Positions 46,983 to 58,145 of a DNA stretch of 64,000 bases are shown one piece after another. The DNA comes from Shewanella aestuarii (lineage in GTDB: Bacteria; Pseudomonadota; Gammaproteobacteria; Enterobacterales; Shewanellaceae), in NCBI RefSeq assembly GCF_011765625.1, contig NZ_CP050313.1, positions 1,794,501 to 1,858,500 on the forward strand, in the 5' to 3' direction. The number at the start of each line of letters is the position of its first letter. Positions within the stretch are counted from its first letter, which is position 1. The notes below the pieces were generated by a model, which did no database searches, was not told where the DNA came from, and saw only the letters and a list, made by a program, of their open reading frames with translations. Both the position numbers and the translations under genes were made by a program.

Positions 46983-49682
46983 TTATGGTTTTTTATCAAA
47001 AGCCATGTGCATTTTGATCAAATGCTCTTCCATATCAAAGCTCACCTCAAAACCAAGTGATTTAGCAAGGTTGGCCATGTTACGGTTTTCAAACATCGTA
47101 AAGCCAGTTAATACCGGAGTATCATTATTTTGATAATAATGGATTAGCTTTTCCAGTAAGCGTTTACCTAAACCAATGCCTTGATAATCGGTTCGAACTG
47201 CCATTGCAAATTCGGCTTCGGTATTATCAGGATCGGTTGACGCTCTAACTGCCCCAAGCGTTAATTCTTGGCCATCTTCTAGTTTTGTGGTGGCAATAAA
47301 AGCCATCTCACGTGAGTAATCAATTTGGGTTAATACTGCCATTTCTTCATGGGTCATTTTTGAGCGAACCCCAAAATAGCGTTTATAACGATCTTCATCT
47401 GATAAGGCATTATCAAAGTCCATATGCCTGGGCTCATCCTCTGGCAAAATGGGTCTTAACATGACTTTTAAGCCATTTTTTAAAACTAACACTTCCTCTA
47501 ATTCTTTAGGGTAAGGCAAAATGGCTAAGCGATTTGATGCATCATAATCTGCGGGGTGTAAGCGAACATCGACATCAAGTAGGGTGATATTTTCGCCTGC
47601 GGCGAGTACAGGGTTAAGGTCAATTTCAGCGATTTCAGGGCAATCAATAATTAGGTGAGATATTTGGGTTAGCATTACGCACAATGCATTCATATTTAGC
47701 CCAAGTGGTAAGTGTCTGTCACGTAACTTATTAGTTTTTAAGGCTTGAATAACCATGTATCGCGAGAGCGCCATGTTTAATGGTGGTAAAGCAACGGCTG
47801 CATCTTGAGTTGGATCCCACTGAATACCGCTTTCCCCTAAACAAATTGCTGGCCCAAACACCGGATCATTGATCACCGATACGCGGATCTCTTGTGCGCC
47901 AGCCGTCAATGCCATTTTTTGAATAACTAAACCTTCAATACGGGCATTAGGGTTGATTTGATGCACCCTATCAATAATAGAGTGTGCCGCTTGATGAACG
48001 TCTTCTGCTGAGGTGAGGTTTAACATTACTCCATGGGCGTCGGATTTAGATTGTAAATCGGGTGATTGCACTTTAAGTGCAACGGGGTAACCCGCCTTAT
48101 TAGCCACTTCTACCGCATCGTTAATATTTTCAACAAACCAAGTATCAATGGTTTTAAGACCATAAGCATTTAATATTTCACTGACTTTATGGGTCGTCAG
48201 CACCAGTTGGTTGTCAGCTTGTGCCTGTTGCAACAAGGCTCTGGCGGTCACACTGTCGGTAGGAATATTATCTGGAATGGATTGTGGTACTTCTTGGAGT
48301 AATTTTTGATTGCGGCGGTACTCTACCATGTGCATAAATGCACGCACCGCACCTTCAGGTGTGCGGTAGGTCGGAATACCGTTTTTATTGAACTTTTTAC
48401 GTGCTAAATAAGCGGAATCTTCACCGCTCCAATTGGTCAAAATATTAACTCTATTTTTTCGCGGATGCTGTTGGTATGTATCAATAATTGCTTGTGCAAT
48501 TGGCTCACTTTGTTGCATCACCGATGGTGAATGGAGCACTAAAATAGCATCAATGGTCTCTTCATCCATCAAGCGCTTTAAGGTAAGTGAATAACGCTTA
48601 ACGTCAGCATCACCTACCATATCTATCGGGTTTTGTTTTGACCAAGTACTGGGTAAATGTTGATTTAAATCATTAATTACTTCCGTTGATAATTTGGCGA
48701 GTTTGCCGCCAGTCATAATGAGCTCATCTGCGGCTAATACAGCCGGGCCACCGCCGTTACTCATGATTGCAAGGCGCTCTCCTTTAAGCACACTAGCATG
48801 TGCAAGGCTTTCTACAGCAGCAAAAAGGTCGATTAAATCATTGACTCTTAACATGCCCGCACGTCTAAATGCCGCTTCAAAAACTGCGTCATTCCCCCTT
48901 ACTCCTCCAGTGTGGATCATGGCCGCTTGTGAGCCTTCTTTACTGCGACCAGACTTAATGACAAAAATAGGTTTATTACGAGAAGCAGCGCGAGCGGCAG
49001 AAAGAAAACGCCGTTTATCATTGATTGAATCAATGTAGAGCATGATGGCTGACGTGCGACTGTCTCGGCCGAGGTAATCTAGCAGTTCATCAAAGTCGAT
49101 ATCTGTGGCATCGCCTAATGAGATAAAAGATGAAAATCCAATGCCTTTATTATTCGCCCAGTCTAGTACTGTGGTGCATATTGCAGCCGATTGCGACACA
49201 AAGGCAATTTTACCTTGTTCAGCACTGGCATGGGCCAAACTGGCATTTAATCCGATATTGGGCAAAATCATCCCAAGGCTATTAGGGCCTAAAATCCGCA
49301 TGCCATAGCGCTTAGCGTGTTGCAGAGTTAATGTCAGTAAATTATTACCTTGTTCATCCATTAAATCGCCCATGCCACTGGCCATAATGATGGCGGCTTT
49401 ACAGCCAAATTGCGCTAATCGCTCAACAATGGCAGGAATTTTTAGTCCAGAAGTACAAATAATGGCTAAATCTGGTTTTACCGGCAGAGCATCAATATTG
49501 GGGTAGGCCAAGACACCCATTACTGCGGTATATTTGGGGGTGACAGGCATGATAGGGCCAGAAAATCCGCCAGATAGCAGGTTACGCATAATTGCCCGAC
49601 CGGCACGATTGGGGTTATCAGAGGCACCAATGACAGCGACTGATGTCGGTTTGAATAGTGCAACAATACTACGTTGGCTCAT
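46983..49682 (-). CDS. patZ: PatZ/YfiQ-type protein lysine acetyltransferase
   Basis: An 899-residue fusion of an NDP-forming acyl-CoA synthetase-like region (about residues 1-700: CoA-binding GASDNPNRAG, LGPNSLGM, ATP-grasp part with KAGYPVALKVQ) and a C-terminal GNAT domain (about 735-890, RTDYQGIGLGKRLLEKLI). Homologous to E. coli YfiQ/PatZ and Salmonella Pat, which acetylate acetyl-CoA synthetase and other proteins. Unlike those, the synthetase part keeps IHTGG with His257, the phospho-His of true ADP-forming synthetases. It begins 23 bases after the LysR-type regulator gene, so both may be one unit. Confidence 0.93.
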   Translation of the reverse strand: MSQRSIVALFKPTSVAVIGASDNPNRAGRAIMRNLLSGGFSGPIMPVTPKYTAVMGVLAYPNIDALPVKPDLAIICTSGLKIPAIVERLAQFGCKAAIIMASGMGDLMDEQGNNLLTLTLQHAKRYGMRILGPNSLGMILPNIGLNASLAHASAEQGKIAFVSQSAAICTTVLDWANNKGIGFSSFISLGDATDIDFDELLDYLGRDSRTSAIMLYIDSINDKRRFLSAARAASRNKPIFVIKSGRSKEGSQAAMIHTGGVRGNDAVFEAAFRRAGMLRVNDLIDLFAAVESLAHASVLKGERLAIMSNGGGPAVLAADELIMTGGKLAKLSTEVINDLNQHLPSTWSKQNPIDMVGDADVKRYSLTLKRLMDEETIDAILVLHSPSVMQQSEPIAQAIIDTYQQHPRKNRVNILTNWSGEDSAYLARKKFNKNGIPTYRTPEGAVRAFMHMVEYRRNQKLLQEVPQSIPDNIPTDSVTARALLQQAQADNQLVLTTHKVSEILNAYGLKTIDTWFVENINDAVEVANKAGYPVALKVQSPDLQSKSDAHGVMLNLTSAEDVHQAAHSIIDRVHQINPNARIEGLVIQKMALTAGAQEIRVSVINDPVFGPAICLGESGIQWDPTQDAAVALPPLNMALSRYMVIQALKTNKLRDRHLPLGLNMNALCVMLTQISHLIIDCPEIAEIDLNPVLAAGENITLLDVDVRLHPADYDASNRLAILPYPKELEEVLVLKNGLKVMLRPILPEDEPRHMDFDNALSDEDRYKRYFGVRSKMTHEEMAVLTQIDYSREMAFIATTKLEDGQELTLGAVRASTDPDNTEAEFAMAVRTDYQGIGLGKRLLEKLIHYYQNNDTPVLTGFTMFENRNMANLAKSLGFEVSFDMEEHLIKMHMAFDKKP

Positions 49683-49705
49683 AGATGATCCTCATGTGAT
49701 ATGAA

Positions 49706-50503
49706 TTAGCGATTGATAGCTTGGTGTATAACTGATTCACATAAATTGGATAGCCAAATTATTTTGGGTTCGTGGCGCTTAGAAGCAGAACAAATAAGCG
49801 CGATATCAATCCCTATATCCATTTGGCTGTTTCTATCTGGTAGTTGAAAATGATAAGTATAATGTTCATCCATCAGTTGATTTAACACCAGATGATTATC
49901 GACCATAATGCTGGCGTTGTGATGTTCTTCACCATAAATGCGCAATAAATTTAAGTGTTCGTTGTAATCATCGATTAAGAACTTAACAAATTCACCGGTT
50001 TTGTTGCCGATCATTTTAGCGGCACCACTGGCTATTTTCTTTTGATAAAGTTGTTGTGGGCGATCTTTTAAGGCTTGGATCCCAATATCAACAATTCCGT
50101 CTATTAAGTTATTGTTACTTTCTTGGCGCCATTGTCTTAGTTCAATAGTGGCATTGGTTTCTTGTCTTAGGCGATGAATTAATTGTTTTCCAATGATAAC
50201 CAGAAGCGGTTCAGCGATATGAATTGAAATATATTGCAGCTGACTTGGATCAAACTCTTCTGGCTCGATTGCTATTGAGAGTTGTTCAATAGCACGTTGA
50301 ATTTTGGGTGCAATTTGGGCGGCATAACTCGTGGGTTTTAGTCCTGTTGCAGTGCGAATAAATAATGGATCGTTTAAATCTTCTCTAAGCTGTGCCAATG
50401 TTTTGGAAACGAAAGATTGCGAACGATTCAGCTTTATCGCAGCACGTTGGGTTGAACCAGCTTTATATAAGGTGACAAATACATTTAATGCATTGAGATC
50501 CAT
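49706..50503 (-). CDS. LysR-family transcriptional regulator
   Basis: A 265-residue regulator, a little short for the family (about 300). The N-terminal winged HTH is clear (ALNVFVTLYKAGSTQRAA, LNRSQSFVSKTLAQLREDL, PLFIRTATGLKPT), followed by a linker helix and an effector-binding domain that appears reduced. It is directly upstream of patZ on the same strand with a 23-base gap and so may be co-transcribed with it; in most families the regulator would control a divergent gene, which is absent here. Effector unknown. Confidence 0.88.
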   Translation of the reverse strand: MDLNALNVFVTLYKAGSTQRAAIKLNRSQSFVSKTLAQLREDLNDPLFIRTATGLKPTSYAAQIAPKIQRAIEQLSIAIEPEEFDPSQLQYISIHIAEPLLVIIGKQLIHRLRQETNATIELRQWRQESNNNLIDGIVDIGIQALKDRPQQLYQKKIASGAAKMIGNKTGEFVKFLIDDYNEHLNLLRIYGEEHHNASIMVDNHLVLNQLMDEHYTYHFQLPDRNSQMDIGIDIALICSASKRHEPKIIWLSNLCESVIHQAINR

Positions 50504-50630
50504 AATATTCCATTATTACTTTTTTGTTGAATAACACATCGATTGAACTCTTGAGTCTACTCATCTTCGACAAAAGCCATCATATCTTATATTGCCGTTA
50601 AATCATGTGTTTTACACCTTATTTTGGCTT

Positions 50631-50852
50631 TATACCCAAACAACCTCATGATGCAAGTTCAGCGAGAATTGATTGGCTTTCAGGCGCGGCGCTGATTTGA
50701 TACATAGTTGCTGTACGTTGATAATCAGCAACAAAGGATGAAAGCCAATCAAACTGGCCCTTTGGGAACCACTCATTACGTCGACTTTTCGCCTAGAACT
50801 GAACGTAATGAGAGGCTCTGCACTTTGCATGTTGAGGTTGCTTGGGGATATA
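50631..50852. repeat. MITE-like inverted-repeat element
   Basis: A roughly 222-base element without a gene. Outer arms 50631-50666 and 50816-50852 (TATACCCAAACAACCTCATG and its near complement) are imperfect inverted repeats. Nested inside are two hairpins: GATTGGCTTTCA/TGAAAGCCAATC (50671-50682, 50739-50750) and CTCATTACGT/ACGTAATGAG (50772-50781, 50803-50812). The cruciform layout resembles miniature transposable or repeat elements scattered in Shewanella genomes. It lies in the gap between the LysR gene and the next RND operon. The 77-codon frame spanning it is not a gene. Confidence 0.7.
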
Positions 50853-50950
50853 CCAATAATCATTTGTCACTGATATGGAAATGATATGGAAATGAAAAAA
50901 CGTGCGGTTTAAAGGTTTTCAGGTTGAGCTATTTTAAAGTGACAGAGCAT

Positions 50951-50977
50951 AAAAAACGTCAGCTATTGCTGACGTTT
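50951..50977 (-). terminator. Terminator of the 51017-55422 RND operon
   Basis: Perfect 10-bp stem AAACGTCAGC/GCTGACGTTT (50954-50963, 50968-50977) with six T following on the minus strand. Confidence 0.92.
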
Positions 50978-51016
50978 GTGATTTAAATATACATCATTGT
51001 ACTTAAACTTTACTGA

Positions 51017-54000
51017 CTATGATGCAGAGTGATTATTTAACACCTGTTTAGCGACCTCTTGATTGACTTCGGCAGGTCTGTATATGGCAATTAATTTCCT
51101 CATCAATGTTTTGCTGTCTTCGATAGCAATATACAAACATGGAATGAGACATAAGGTCACCACAGTGGCAAATAGCACACCAAAAGCAAGTGACACGGCC
51201 ATTGGGATAACCATTTGAGCCTGCATACTGGTTTCAGACATAATAGGTATTAAGCCAATAAAGGTTGTTAGCGAGGTAAGCATTATCGCCCTAAAGCGTT
51301 TACAACCTGCATCAAGTACCGCTTGCTGCATGGGCATCCCATTTTTACGTGAGTTATTGACATAATCCACCATCACTAAGCTGTCGTTAACCACCACACC
51401 CGCTGCAGCAATAATACCGAATACTGACAGGGCACTTAGGTCAATACCTAAAATAATATGCCCCAATACAGAACCGATAACGCCAAATGGGATCACAGAC
51501 ATAATCATCATAGGTTGTAGATATGATTTTAATGGGATTGCTAACAAGGTGTAAATCAGCAACATAGACAAAATAAAGTCTCTTAATTGCGTGTCTGCAC
51601 TATCTAATTGCTCTTGTATACTACCTGAGACCTCACTTCTTACTCGTGGATATTTGGCCAGTAATTCTGGGATAAAATTATCGCGGATATCTTTGGCCAG
51701 TTTAAATGGTTCTGCTTGCTCAGAATCAACAGATGCCCAAACGTTAATAGTGCGATTGCCGTTTTCACGTCGAATGCTATTAACACCTTGTACAACGGTA
51801 ATTTCAGCAACTTCAGATAACGGTAATTCAGCGCCTTGACTGGTTTTAATTAATACATCTTGTACTAGAGCAATCGAGTTTCGCTGCTCTTCTGGGTAAC
51901 GTAACATGACTTTAATTTCTTCACCGTTACGAATAATCCGCTGTGCTTCAAGCCCGTAGAAGCTGTTACCAACTTGTCCGGCAATGTTTGCAAGAGTTAA
52001 GCCTAAACTATGAGCTAAAGGTTTAAGTTGAAATTGCACTTCTTTAGCACTTGATTGTCGGCTATCGTTGACGTCACTCACGCCTTTAAGGGAATTAAGT
52101 TTGTCTTTAAGTGCAAGCGATGCCGCCACTAATTGTGCTTCATCTTTTCCTTCTAACCTAAAGCTAATATCGCCATCTTCACGTCCACCACCAAACAGGC
52201 TGTCTTGTACTTTGAATGATTTAACCCCCGGAATTTGCGGGATGGCTTGTCGCCATAGTTCGGCCAATTCAAAGGTATTAATTGGACGAATGGCAGGGTC
52301 GACTAGCTTAGTCATCACTTCTGCGTTAGTCCGGCCACGTAAGTCTACTTGCATTTCTGCAATCATATTTTGACCGTATTGCTGTTTAAGATCCGCATCT
52401 ACTTTATAAAGCGCTGCTTCGATTGAAAGTGCTGCGTTTAAGGTTGCTTTTTCAGAAGCATCAACATTCATTTCTACATTGACTCGTGGAAAATCATGGG
52501 GGATTTTAGGTTGGCCAATAAAGCGTACTAATCCACCAGTATACAAGCCTGCACAAATTAGTATTAAGCTGATAAATAACATGATCACCGTATAACGATA
52601 TTTAACGGCCACGACTAGGCTAGGGCGGTAGACGGTGACAATAAACCAACTGAGGCCTTTTTCGACTTTGCCTTGAATAAAATTGACCCCATTACGCAGC
52701 CAGTCTAATGGGTTTTTAGAGCCAGGTTGCACGACTTTAGGTTTTTTCATGTGAGCTAAGTGAGAAGGTAAAATCAATTTTGATTCAACCAATGAGAACA
52801 ATAGGCATAAAATTACGACGTAACCTATGGCTTGACCAAAGGCAGAAGAAGGACCGTCATCTAAGGTGATAGGCAAAAAGGCGGCAATGGTGGTTAACAC
52901 CCCAAAGGTGGCTGGTATGGCGACATGCTTTACACCTTTAATAACACTATCAATATTTTGCCCGTTTTGTTCGCATTCTGAGTGGGCGCTTTCACCCATG
53001 ACAATGGCGTCATCAACGACAATACCCAGAACCAAAATAAAGGCAAACAGGCTAATTACGTTGATGGTCACGTCAATAAATGCCGTAGGCAAAAAGAGTA
53101 AAGTCCCTAAGAAGCAGACTGGTAAGCCCATCATGACCCAAAATGCTAAACGTACCCGTAAAAACAGTGCCAGAATTAGAAATACTAATAAAGCACCACT
53201 TTTCATGCTGTCTAACATTAGCTGCAAGCGACCTTCAAGGTAGTAGGTCATATCAACCCAAGGTTCTAGTGTTACCCCCTGTGGCAGCGTTTTTTGCTTA
53301 TTTTCGACATACATGCGAATGGTTTTAGCCACATCGGTAATACTTTGATTGCGCGCAGCCCCGATAAAAAAGGTAACAGAATTCATACCATTAAACTTCG
53401 AGTATTGAATCCCATCTTCAAAGCCATCGTTTACCTTGGCTACATCACCTAATAGAATATTGGTGCCATCTGCTAGAGTAAGCAGTGGTAAGTCTTCAAA
53501 TTCATATCCGACATATGCTTGATTTTGCACCCGTAAATTAATGTAGCCATTTTCTGCTTTAATTTGACCCGCAGACATATTGCGCGAATAACCTCGAACT
53601 GCTTCTGCCACATCATTAAAACTTAATCCAAATTCTCGCAAACGGTCTTTACTGACTTCGATACTGATTTCATAATTTAAACCACCATAGAATTCAGTAA
53701 TATTCACGCCAGGTAGTTGCATCATTTCATCATGAATGCGTTCCCCAAGATCTTTGAGCTGACGTTCAGATAAATCTCCATATAGGCTTAGATACATCAC
53801 TTCTTGACGAATTTTGATCCGCTCTACTTTTGGCGGCTCCATGCCTGCAGGAAAGGTCGAAATTGAATCAATTTCCGATTTCACTTCCTCTAACACCACC
53901 TGTGGATCGTATTCTTCTTCGATTTGAAAGTAACCGTTAGCCATATTGCGGTTAGAATAGGTGATAACTCTTTTTAGCCCTTGAACTCTTTCCAAGGCTT

Positions 54001-54220
54001 GTTCAATTTTGACCGTTATACCTTCTTCTACTTCCTGTGGCGCAGTGCCCGGGTAAACGGCACTAAACTCAATCCAGTTTATTTCTATTTGTGGGAAAAA
54101 CTGCTTTCTAATAGTACTAGCTGTTAATAAACCACCCACTAAAATAATAATCATCAATAAGTTAGCTGCTACAGAGTTACGGGCAAACCATGCAATTAGC
54201 CCTTTGTTAGTATCTTCCAT
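51017..54220 (-). CDS. RND efflux permease
   Basis: A complete 1067-residue inner-membrane RND transporter. The N-terminal helix follows GLIAWFARNSVAANLLM; TM4 contains ILVLGIVVDDAIVMGESA with the double Asp of the proton relay; the second half has IIAAAGVVVNDSLVMVDYVN and FRAIMLTSLTTFIGLIPIM. It belongs to the HAE/AcrB group related to Vibrio VexK-type pumps rather than to CzcA metal pumps; the substrate is unknown. It is encoded two bases after its adaptor, so the two genes are translationally coupled; no outer-membrane channel gene is present. A strong terminator follows. Confidence 0.95.
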   Translation of the reverse strand: MEDTNKGLIAWFARNSVAANLLMIIILVGGLLTASTIRKQFFPQIEINWIEFSAVYPGTAPQEVEEGITVKIEQALERVQGLKRVITYSNRNMANGYFQIEEEYDPQVVLEEVKSEIDSISTFPAGMEPPKVERIKIRQEVMYLSLYGDLSERQLKDLGERIHDEMMQLPGVNITEFYGGLNYEISIEVSKDRLREFGLSFNDVAEAVRGYSRNMSAGQIKAENGYINLRVQNQAYVGYEFEDLPLLTLADGTNILLGDVAKVNDGFEDGIQYSKFNGMNSVTFFIGAARNQSITDVAKTIRMYVENKQKTLPQGVTLEPWVDMTYYLEGRLQLMLDSMKSGALLVFLILALFLRVRLAFWVMMGLPVCFLGTLLFLPTAFIDVTINVISLFAFILVLGIVVDDAIVMGESAHSECEQNGQNIDSVIKGVKHVAIPATFGVLTTIAAFLPITLDDGPSSAFGQAIGYVVILCLLFSLVESKLILPSHLAHMKKPKVVQPGSKNPLDWLRNGVNFIQGKVEKGLSWFIVTVYRPSLVVAVKYRYTVIMLFISLILICAGLYTGGLVRFIGQPKIPHDFPRVNVEMNVDASEKATLNAALSIEAALYKVDADLKQQYGQNMIAEMQVDLRGRTNAEVMTKLVDPAIRPINTFELAELWRQAIPQIPGVKSFKVQDSLFGGGREDGDISFRLEGKDEAQLVAASLALKDKLNSLKGVSDVNDSRQSSAKEVQFQLKPLAHSLGLTLANIAGQVGNSFYGLEAQRIIRNGEEIKVMLRYPEEQRNSIALVQDVLIKTSQGAELPLSEVAEITVVQGVNSIRRENGNRTINVWASVDSEQAEPFKLAKDIRDNFIPELLAKYPRVRSEVSGSIQEQLDSADTQLRDFILSMLLIYTLLAIPLKSYLQPMMIMSVIPFGVIGSVLGHIILGIDLSALSVFGIIAAAGVVVNDSLVMVDYVNNSRKNGMPMQQAVLDAGCKRFRAIMLTSLTTFIGLIPIMSETSMQAQMVIPMAVSLAFGVLFATVVTLCLIPCLYIAIEDSKTLMRKLIAIYRPAEVNQEVAKQVLNNHSAS

Positions 54221-54222
54221 GA

Positions 54223-55422
54223 CTACTCTCCACTGTCCATTGTAAGTTGAACAGTCGCCTCTAATGATGTGTCTGTGGGTTCGGATTGAAGTAATTTATC
54301 TTGCGGTAATTTAAGCTTCATGCCTTCAATAGGATAATCCAATGCGGATGTGATAAGACGCATACCGTTTTTTAGACCGCCAGAAATTACCACATTAGAA
54401 CCATCTTGTCTTAGCATGGTAACGTCTTTATAGCGTAAGGTATTATCTTCATCTAATATGGCTACTTTGCCATTAGCGATTAAATGACGCGGTACTATGG
54501 TGACATCTCCAGCTCGAGCGCCTTCTATGTTAGCCGTGACATAAGTGCCGTAGCGTAATTCTCGCGAATTTGATTTCAGTCCGTAGGGATCGCTGACTTC
54601 AGCAACTAAATAGGTCATACGACTTTTACTATCGACTACGCCTTCGCTGCGAACAATTTTGGCTTGCCATTCGTGCTTACTGCCAGCGAAATTACCCACC
54701 AGTGTCACATTAGCATTAACGCCTTTTGATTCTAGATATTGAATTTCTTTATCTGCCAAGGGTAGGCGCACCTCAGCGATATCAGTATTTAATAATGTAC
54801 CAATAGGCGTGCCTTTACTGACATATGATGCTAAACCAATTTCTCGGCTAGCAATTAAGGCGTCGTATGGAGCCCGAATGATCGTGCGTTCAAGGTTTCT
54901 GGTTGCCCGTTGTAAACCTGCTTCGGCGCTTTTTAGGCGAGCAATTTCTTGTGCTAGTTGTGGTTTTCGTAAACTTAAATCCGTTGGCTCGCTGTCGGTA
55001 ATTCTTGCCCATTCGAGTTCAGCTACCTTTGCGTTCGCTTTTTCTTGAACCAGTGATGCTTTTGCCGTTGCAATATTGGCCTGCGCATCGAGCAAATCTG
55101 ACTGGTAATCACTATCATCTATTTGCGCCAGAACAGTGCCGGCTTTGACAAAACCGCCTTTTACAAAAGCAGGATCAAGATAGGTTATTTCGCCGCTAAC
55201 TTGAGCAATGATATCTGTTGTGTATTTTGCATTAACAACACCATAAGAAGAGACACTAAATGTCATAGGCTGATATTCAATTGTCTCAATTGATACCAAA
55301 GGTGTGGTGTCTATGGCCGGTTTTTCTTCAGGGGGTTTTTGTAACGCAGAAATTCCAGCAAAGGCACCAATTCCTATGGTTAGTACGACAATGGGTAATA
55401 TAATCTGTTTTGTTGTCGCCAC
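54223..55422 (-). CDS. RND periplasmic adaptor subunit
   Basis: A 399-residue membrane-fusion protein, first gene of the pump operon. It has an N-terminal membrane anchor (hydrophobic residues about 8-27) but no lipobox, unlike the adaptor at 7818-8906. The HlyD fold is visible: lipoyl halves (PAFVKGGFVKAGTVLAQID and IIRAPYDALIASREIGL), a coiled-coil hairpin (about residues 105-175), then a beta-barrel. The stop is two bases before the permease start. The promoter must lie in 55423-55593, shared with the divergent GNAT gene. Confidence 0.94.
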   Translation of the reverse strand: MATTKQIILPIVVLTIGIGAFAGISALQKPPEEKPAIDTTPLVSIETIEYQPMTFSVSSYGVVNAKYTTDIIAQVSGEITYLDPAFVKGGFVKAGTVLAQIDDSDYQSDLLDAQANIATAKASLVQEKANAKVAELEWARITDSEPTDLSLRKPQLAQEIARLKSAEAGLQRATRNLERTIIRAPYDALIASREIGLASYVSKGTPIGTLLNTDIAEVRLPLADKEIQYLESKGVNANVTLVGNFAGSKHEWQAKIVRSEGVVDSKSRMTYLVAEVSDPYGLKSNSRELRYGTYVTANIEGARAGDVTIVPRHLIANGKVAILDEDNTLRYKDVTMLRQDGSNVVISGGLKNGMRLITSALDYPIEGMKLKLPQDKLLQSEPTDTSLEATVQLTMDSGE

Positions 55423-55593
55423 GAGACATCCTTAATTTGTTAGTGTTAATACTACGTCATCTGCCAATTATACTTAGCATGACTAAAATTAAGCTTATAT
55501 TAAGCTAAATGTTGTTTTGTTGTTGTGTCAATGTGTAAACTTGTGTGTCTAACGTCAGCACAATACGCATAAACAATATGGAATGTTCATTGG

Positions 55594-56166
55594 ATGGTTA
55601 TCAATCACCTACATCAACTCGAAACCTCAAGATTATCATTGTCGTTGATGACTGAAGATGATACGCCATTATTTTATGAGCTCGATCAAGACGAAGCGGT
55701 AATGAAATACATTAATGGCGGGGTAAAAAGTAGCCACGACGATATTCATTTACGCTTTTTGCCAAGATTTCGCCGATATAATTTGCCAGAAAAAGGCTTT
55801 GGATTATGGAAGGTGACTGCAAAACCATCAGTATTTACATCAGAAATATCAGGGCAATATTTAGGTTGGATTTTAGTAAGACCTATGTATTTTTATACTG
55901 ATAATCCGCATCACCATAATATTGAAATTGGATGGCGACTAAAGCAAAGTGCCTGGGGAAAGGGGGTTGCCACTGAAGCGGCAACAGCGGTGATGGATTT
56001 TATCGCTCAGCAACCTGAAGTGACTATGTTTACCGCTATTGCATTGGAGCACAACTTGGCGTCAATCGCTGTCATGAAAAAGCTGACAATGCAGTTTGTT
56101 AAAAAAGCGCTGCATACTGATGGCCCAGTTGCGCAAGAGTTAGTGTTTTATCAAAAAAGGCTCTAA
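55594..56166 (+). CDS. GNAT family N-acetyltransferase (RimJ/RimL-like)
   Basis: A 190-residue GNAT acetyltransferase. LETSRLSLSLMTEDD opens the RimJ/RimL-type fold; the acetyl-CoA-binding motif A is EIGWRLKQSAWGKGVATEAATAVMDF, followed by ALEHNLASIAVMKKL. The acceptor may be a ribosomal protein N-terminus, another protein or a small molecule; the sequence does not decide. The gene is divergent from the RND operon and convergent with trxB, from which it is separated by a hairpin. Confidence 0.88.
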   Translation: MVINHLHQLETSRLSLSLMTEDDTPLFYELDQDEAVMKYINGGVKSSHDDIHLRFLPRFRRYNLPEKGFGLWKVTAKPSVFTSEISGQYLGWILVRPMYFYTDNPHHHNIEIGWRLKQSAWGKGVATEAATAVMDFIAQQPEVTMFTAIALEHNLASIAVMKKLTMQFVKKALHTDGPVAQELVFYQKRL

Positions 56167-56187
56167 TAGGGCTATGGTTTAGATAAC

Positions 56188-56216
56188 AAAAAAGCCAATC
56201 AACTGACTGGCCTTTT
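56188..56216. terminator. Terminator between GNAT gene and trxB
   Basis: AAAAAAGCCAAT...ACTGGCCTTTT forms an imperfect hairpin with A- and T-runs on either side, placed between convergent genes. Confidence 0.7.
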
Positions 56217-56261
56217 AGATTAACTGTTATATTAAAATCAACAGTATTACTGATTTAAACT

Positions 56262-57266
<1,005 letters not shown>

Positions 57267-57389
57267 TTACCTTTGTGGGTAAAGGGCACAAACGGTTATC
57301 TATTTCGATTGCGGTAATCTAATGTGTCAATAAATGCTGTCAGCTTAACGTTAAGCCAACAGCGAAAACGGTAACAACTAACTAATTGT

Positions 57390-57869
57390 TCAGTATGAAA
57401 GATGGCAAGAAGGAAGATTGTTTTTCTCTAAGTAATTCTGATGATACTCTTCAGCAACATGAAATGTTTGTAATGGAACGATTTCAGTAACTATGTGGCG
57501 CTGCCCCCAACGTCCACTCCGTGCAAAAGCGAGTTTAGATGCTTCTGCTTGGGCTTTTTGTTGTTTGTCATGATAAAAAATAGTGCTTCGATATTGAGTT
57601 CCAATATCGCCACCCTGCATGTTGAGCTGAGTTGGATTATGGTTTTTCCAAAAGATATCTAATAAGTCATCAAAACTCACAATATCAGCATCATATTCAA
57701 CTTGAACTACCTCAGCATGTCCTGTCGTACCTGTTTTAACTTCCTCGTAGGTTGTCGCACTGTCTTTTCCCCCCATGTAGCCACAGGTTGCGTTAATTAC
57801 ACCATTAACTTCACGAAAGAAATACTCAACACCCCAAAAACAACCTGCCCCAAATGTTGCTAACGCCAT
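57390..57869 (-). CDS. msrA: Peptide methionine sulfoxide reductase MsrA
   Basis: Repairs (S)-methionine sulfoxide using thioredoxin. 159 residues, a short compact form. The catalytic motif GAGCFWGVEYFF places the nucleophile at Cys10; the family blocks GHAEVVQVEYD and FWKNHNPTQLNMQGGDIGTQYRS are present; the resolving cysteine is near the end (LPSCHLSY, Cys156). No signal peptide, so cytoplasmic. It is on the same strand as trxB, which supplies reducing power through thioredoxin. Confidence 0.96.
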   Translation of the reverse strand: MALATFGAGCFWGVEYFFREVNGVINATCGYMGGKDSATTYEEVKTGTTGHAEVVQVEYDADIVSFDDLLDIFWKNHNPTQLNMQGGDIGTQYRSTIFYHDKQQKAQAEASKLAFARSGRWGQRHIVTEIVPLQTFHVAEEYHQNYLEKNNLPSCHLSY

Positions 57870-58145
57870 GATGCTTCCTTGAAATAATTAAATGACTCGT
57901 GGATGTCTAGATGGCTAAAGTGTGAATAGTTTTACTTAAATAAGCAATAGTTGTTTTGATAATATTTGTATGTAAGTTATCAATATTGAATATACACACC
58001 AAAATTTGTTTCAAGCTATGGTAAAATCCGCGCCAACAATAAAAACTCAGTATTGATCGTTAGCGTTTGTTGATCGGCTTTAAAGCCAAATCCACTCAAT
58101 AAAAACAACAATAAACTGAGAGTCCACATATTCAAGGAGCTTAAG

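Noticed and set aside
50630..50863. 77-codon minus-strand frame
   Set aside because: It lies entirely within the inverted-repeat element and is shaped by the palindromes.
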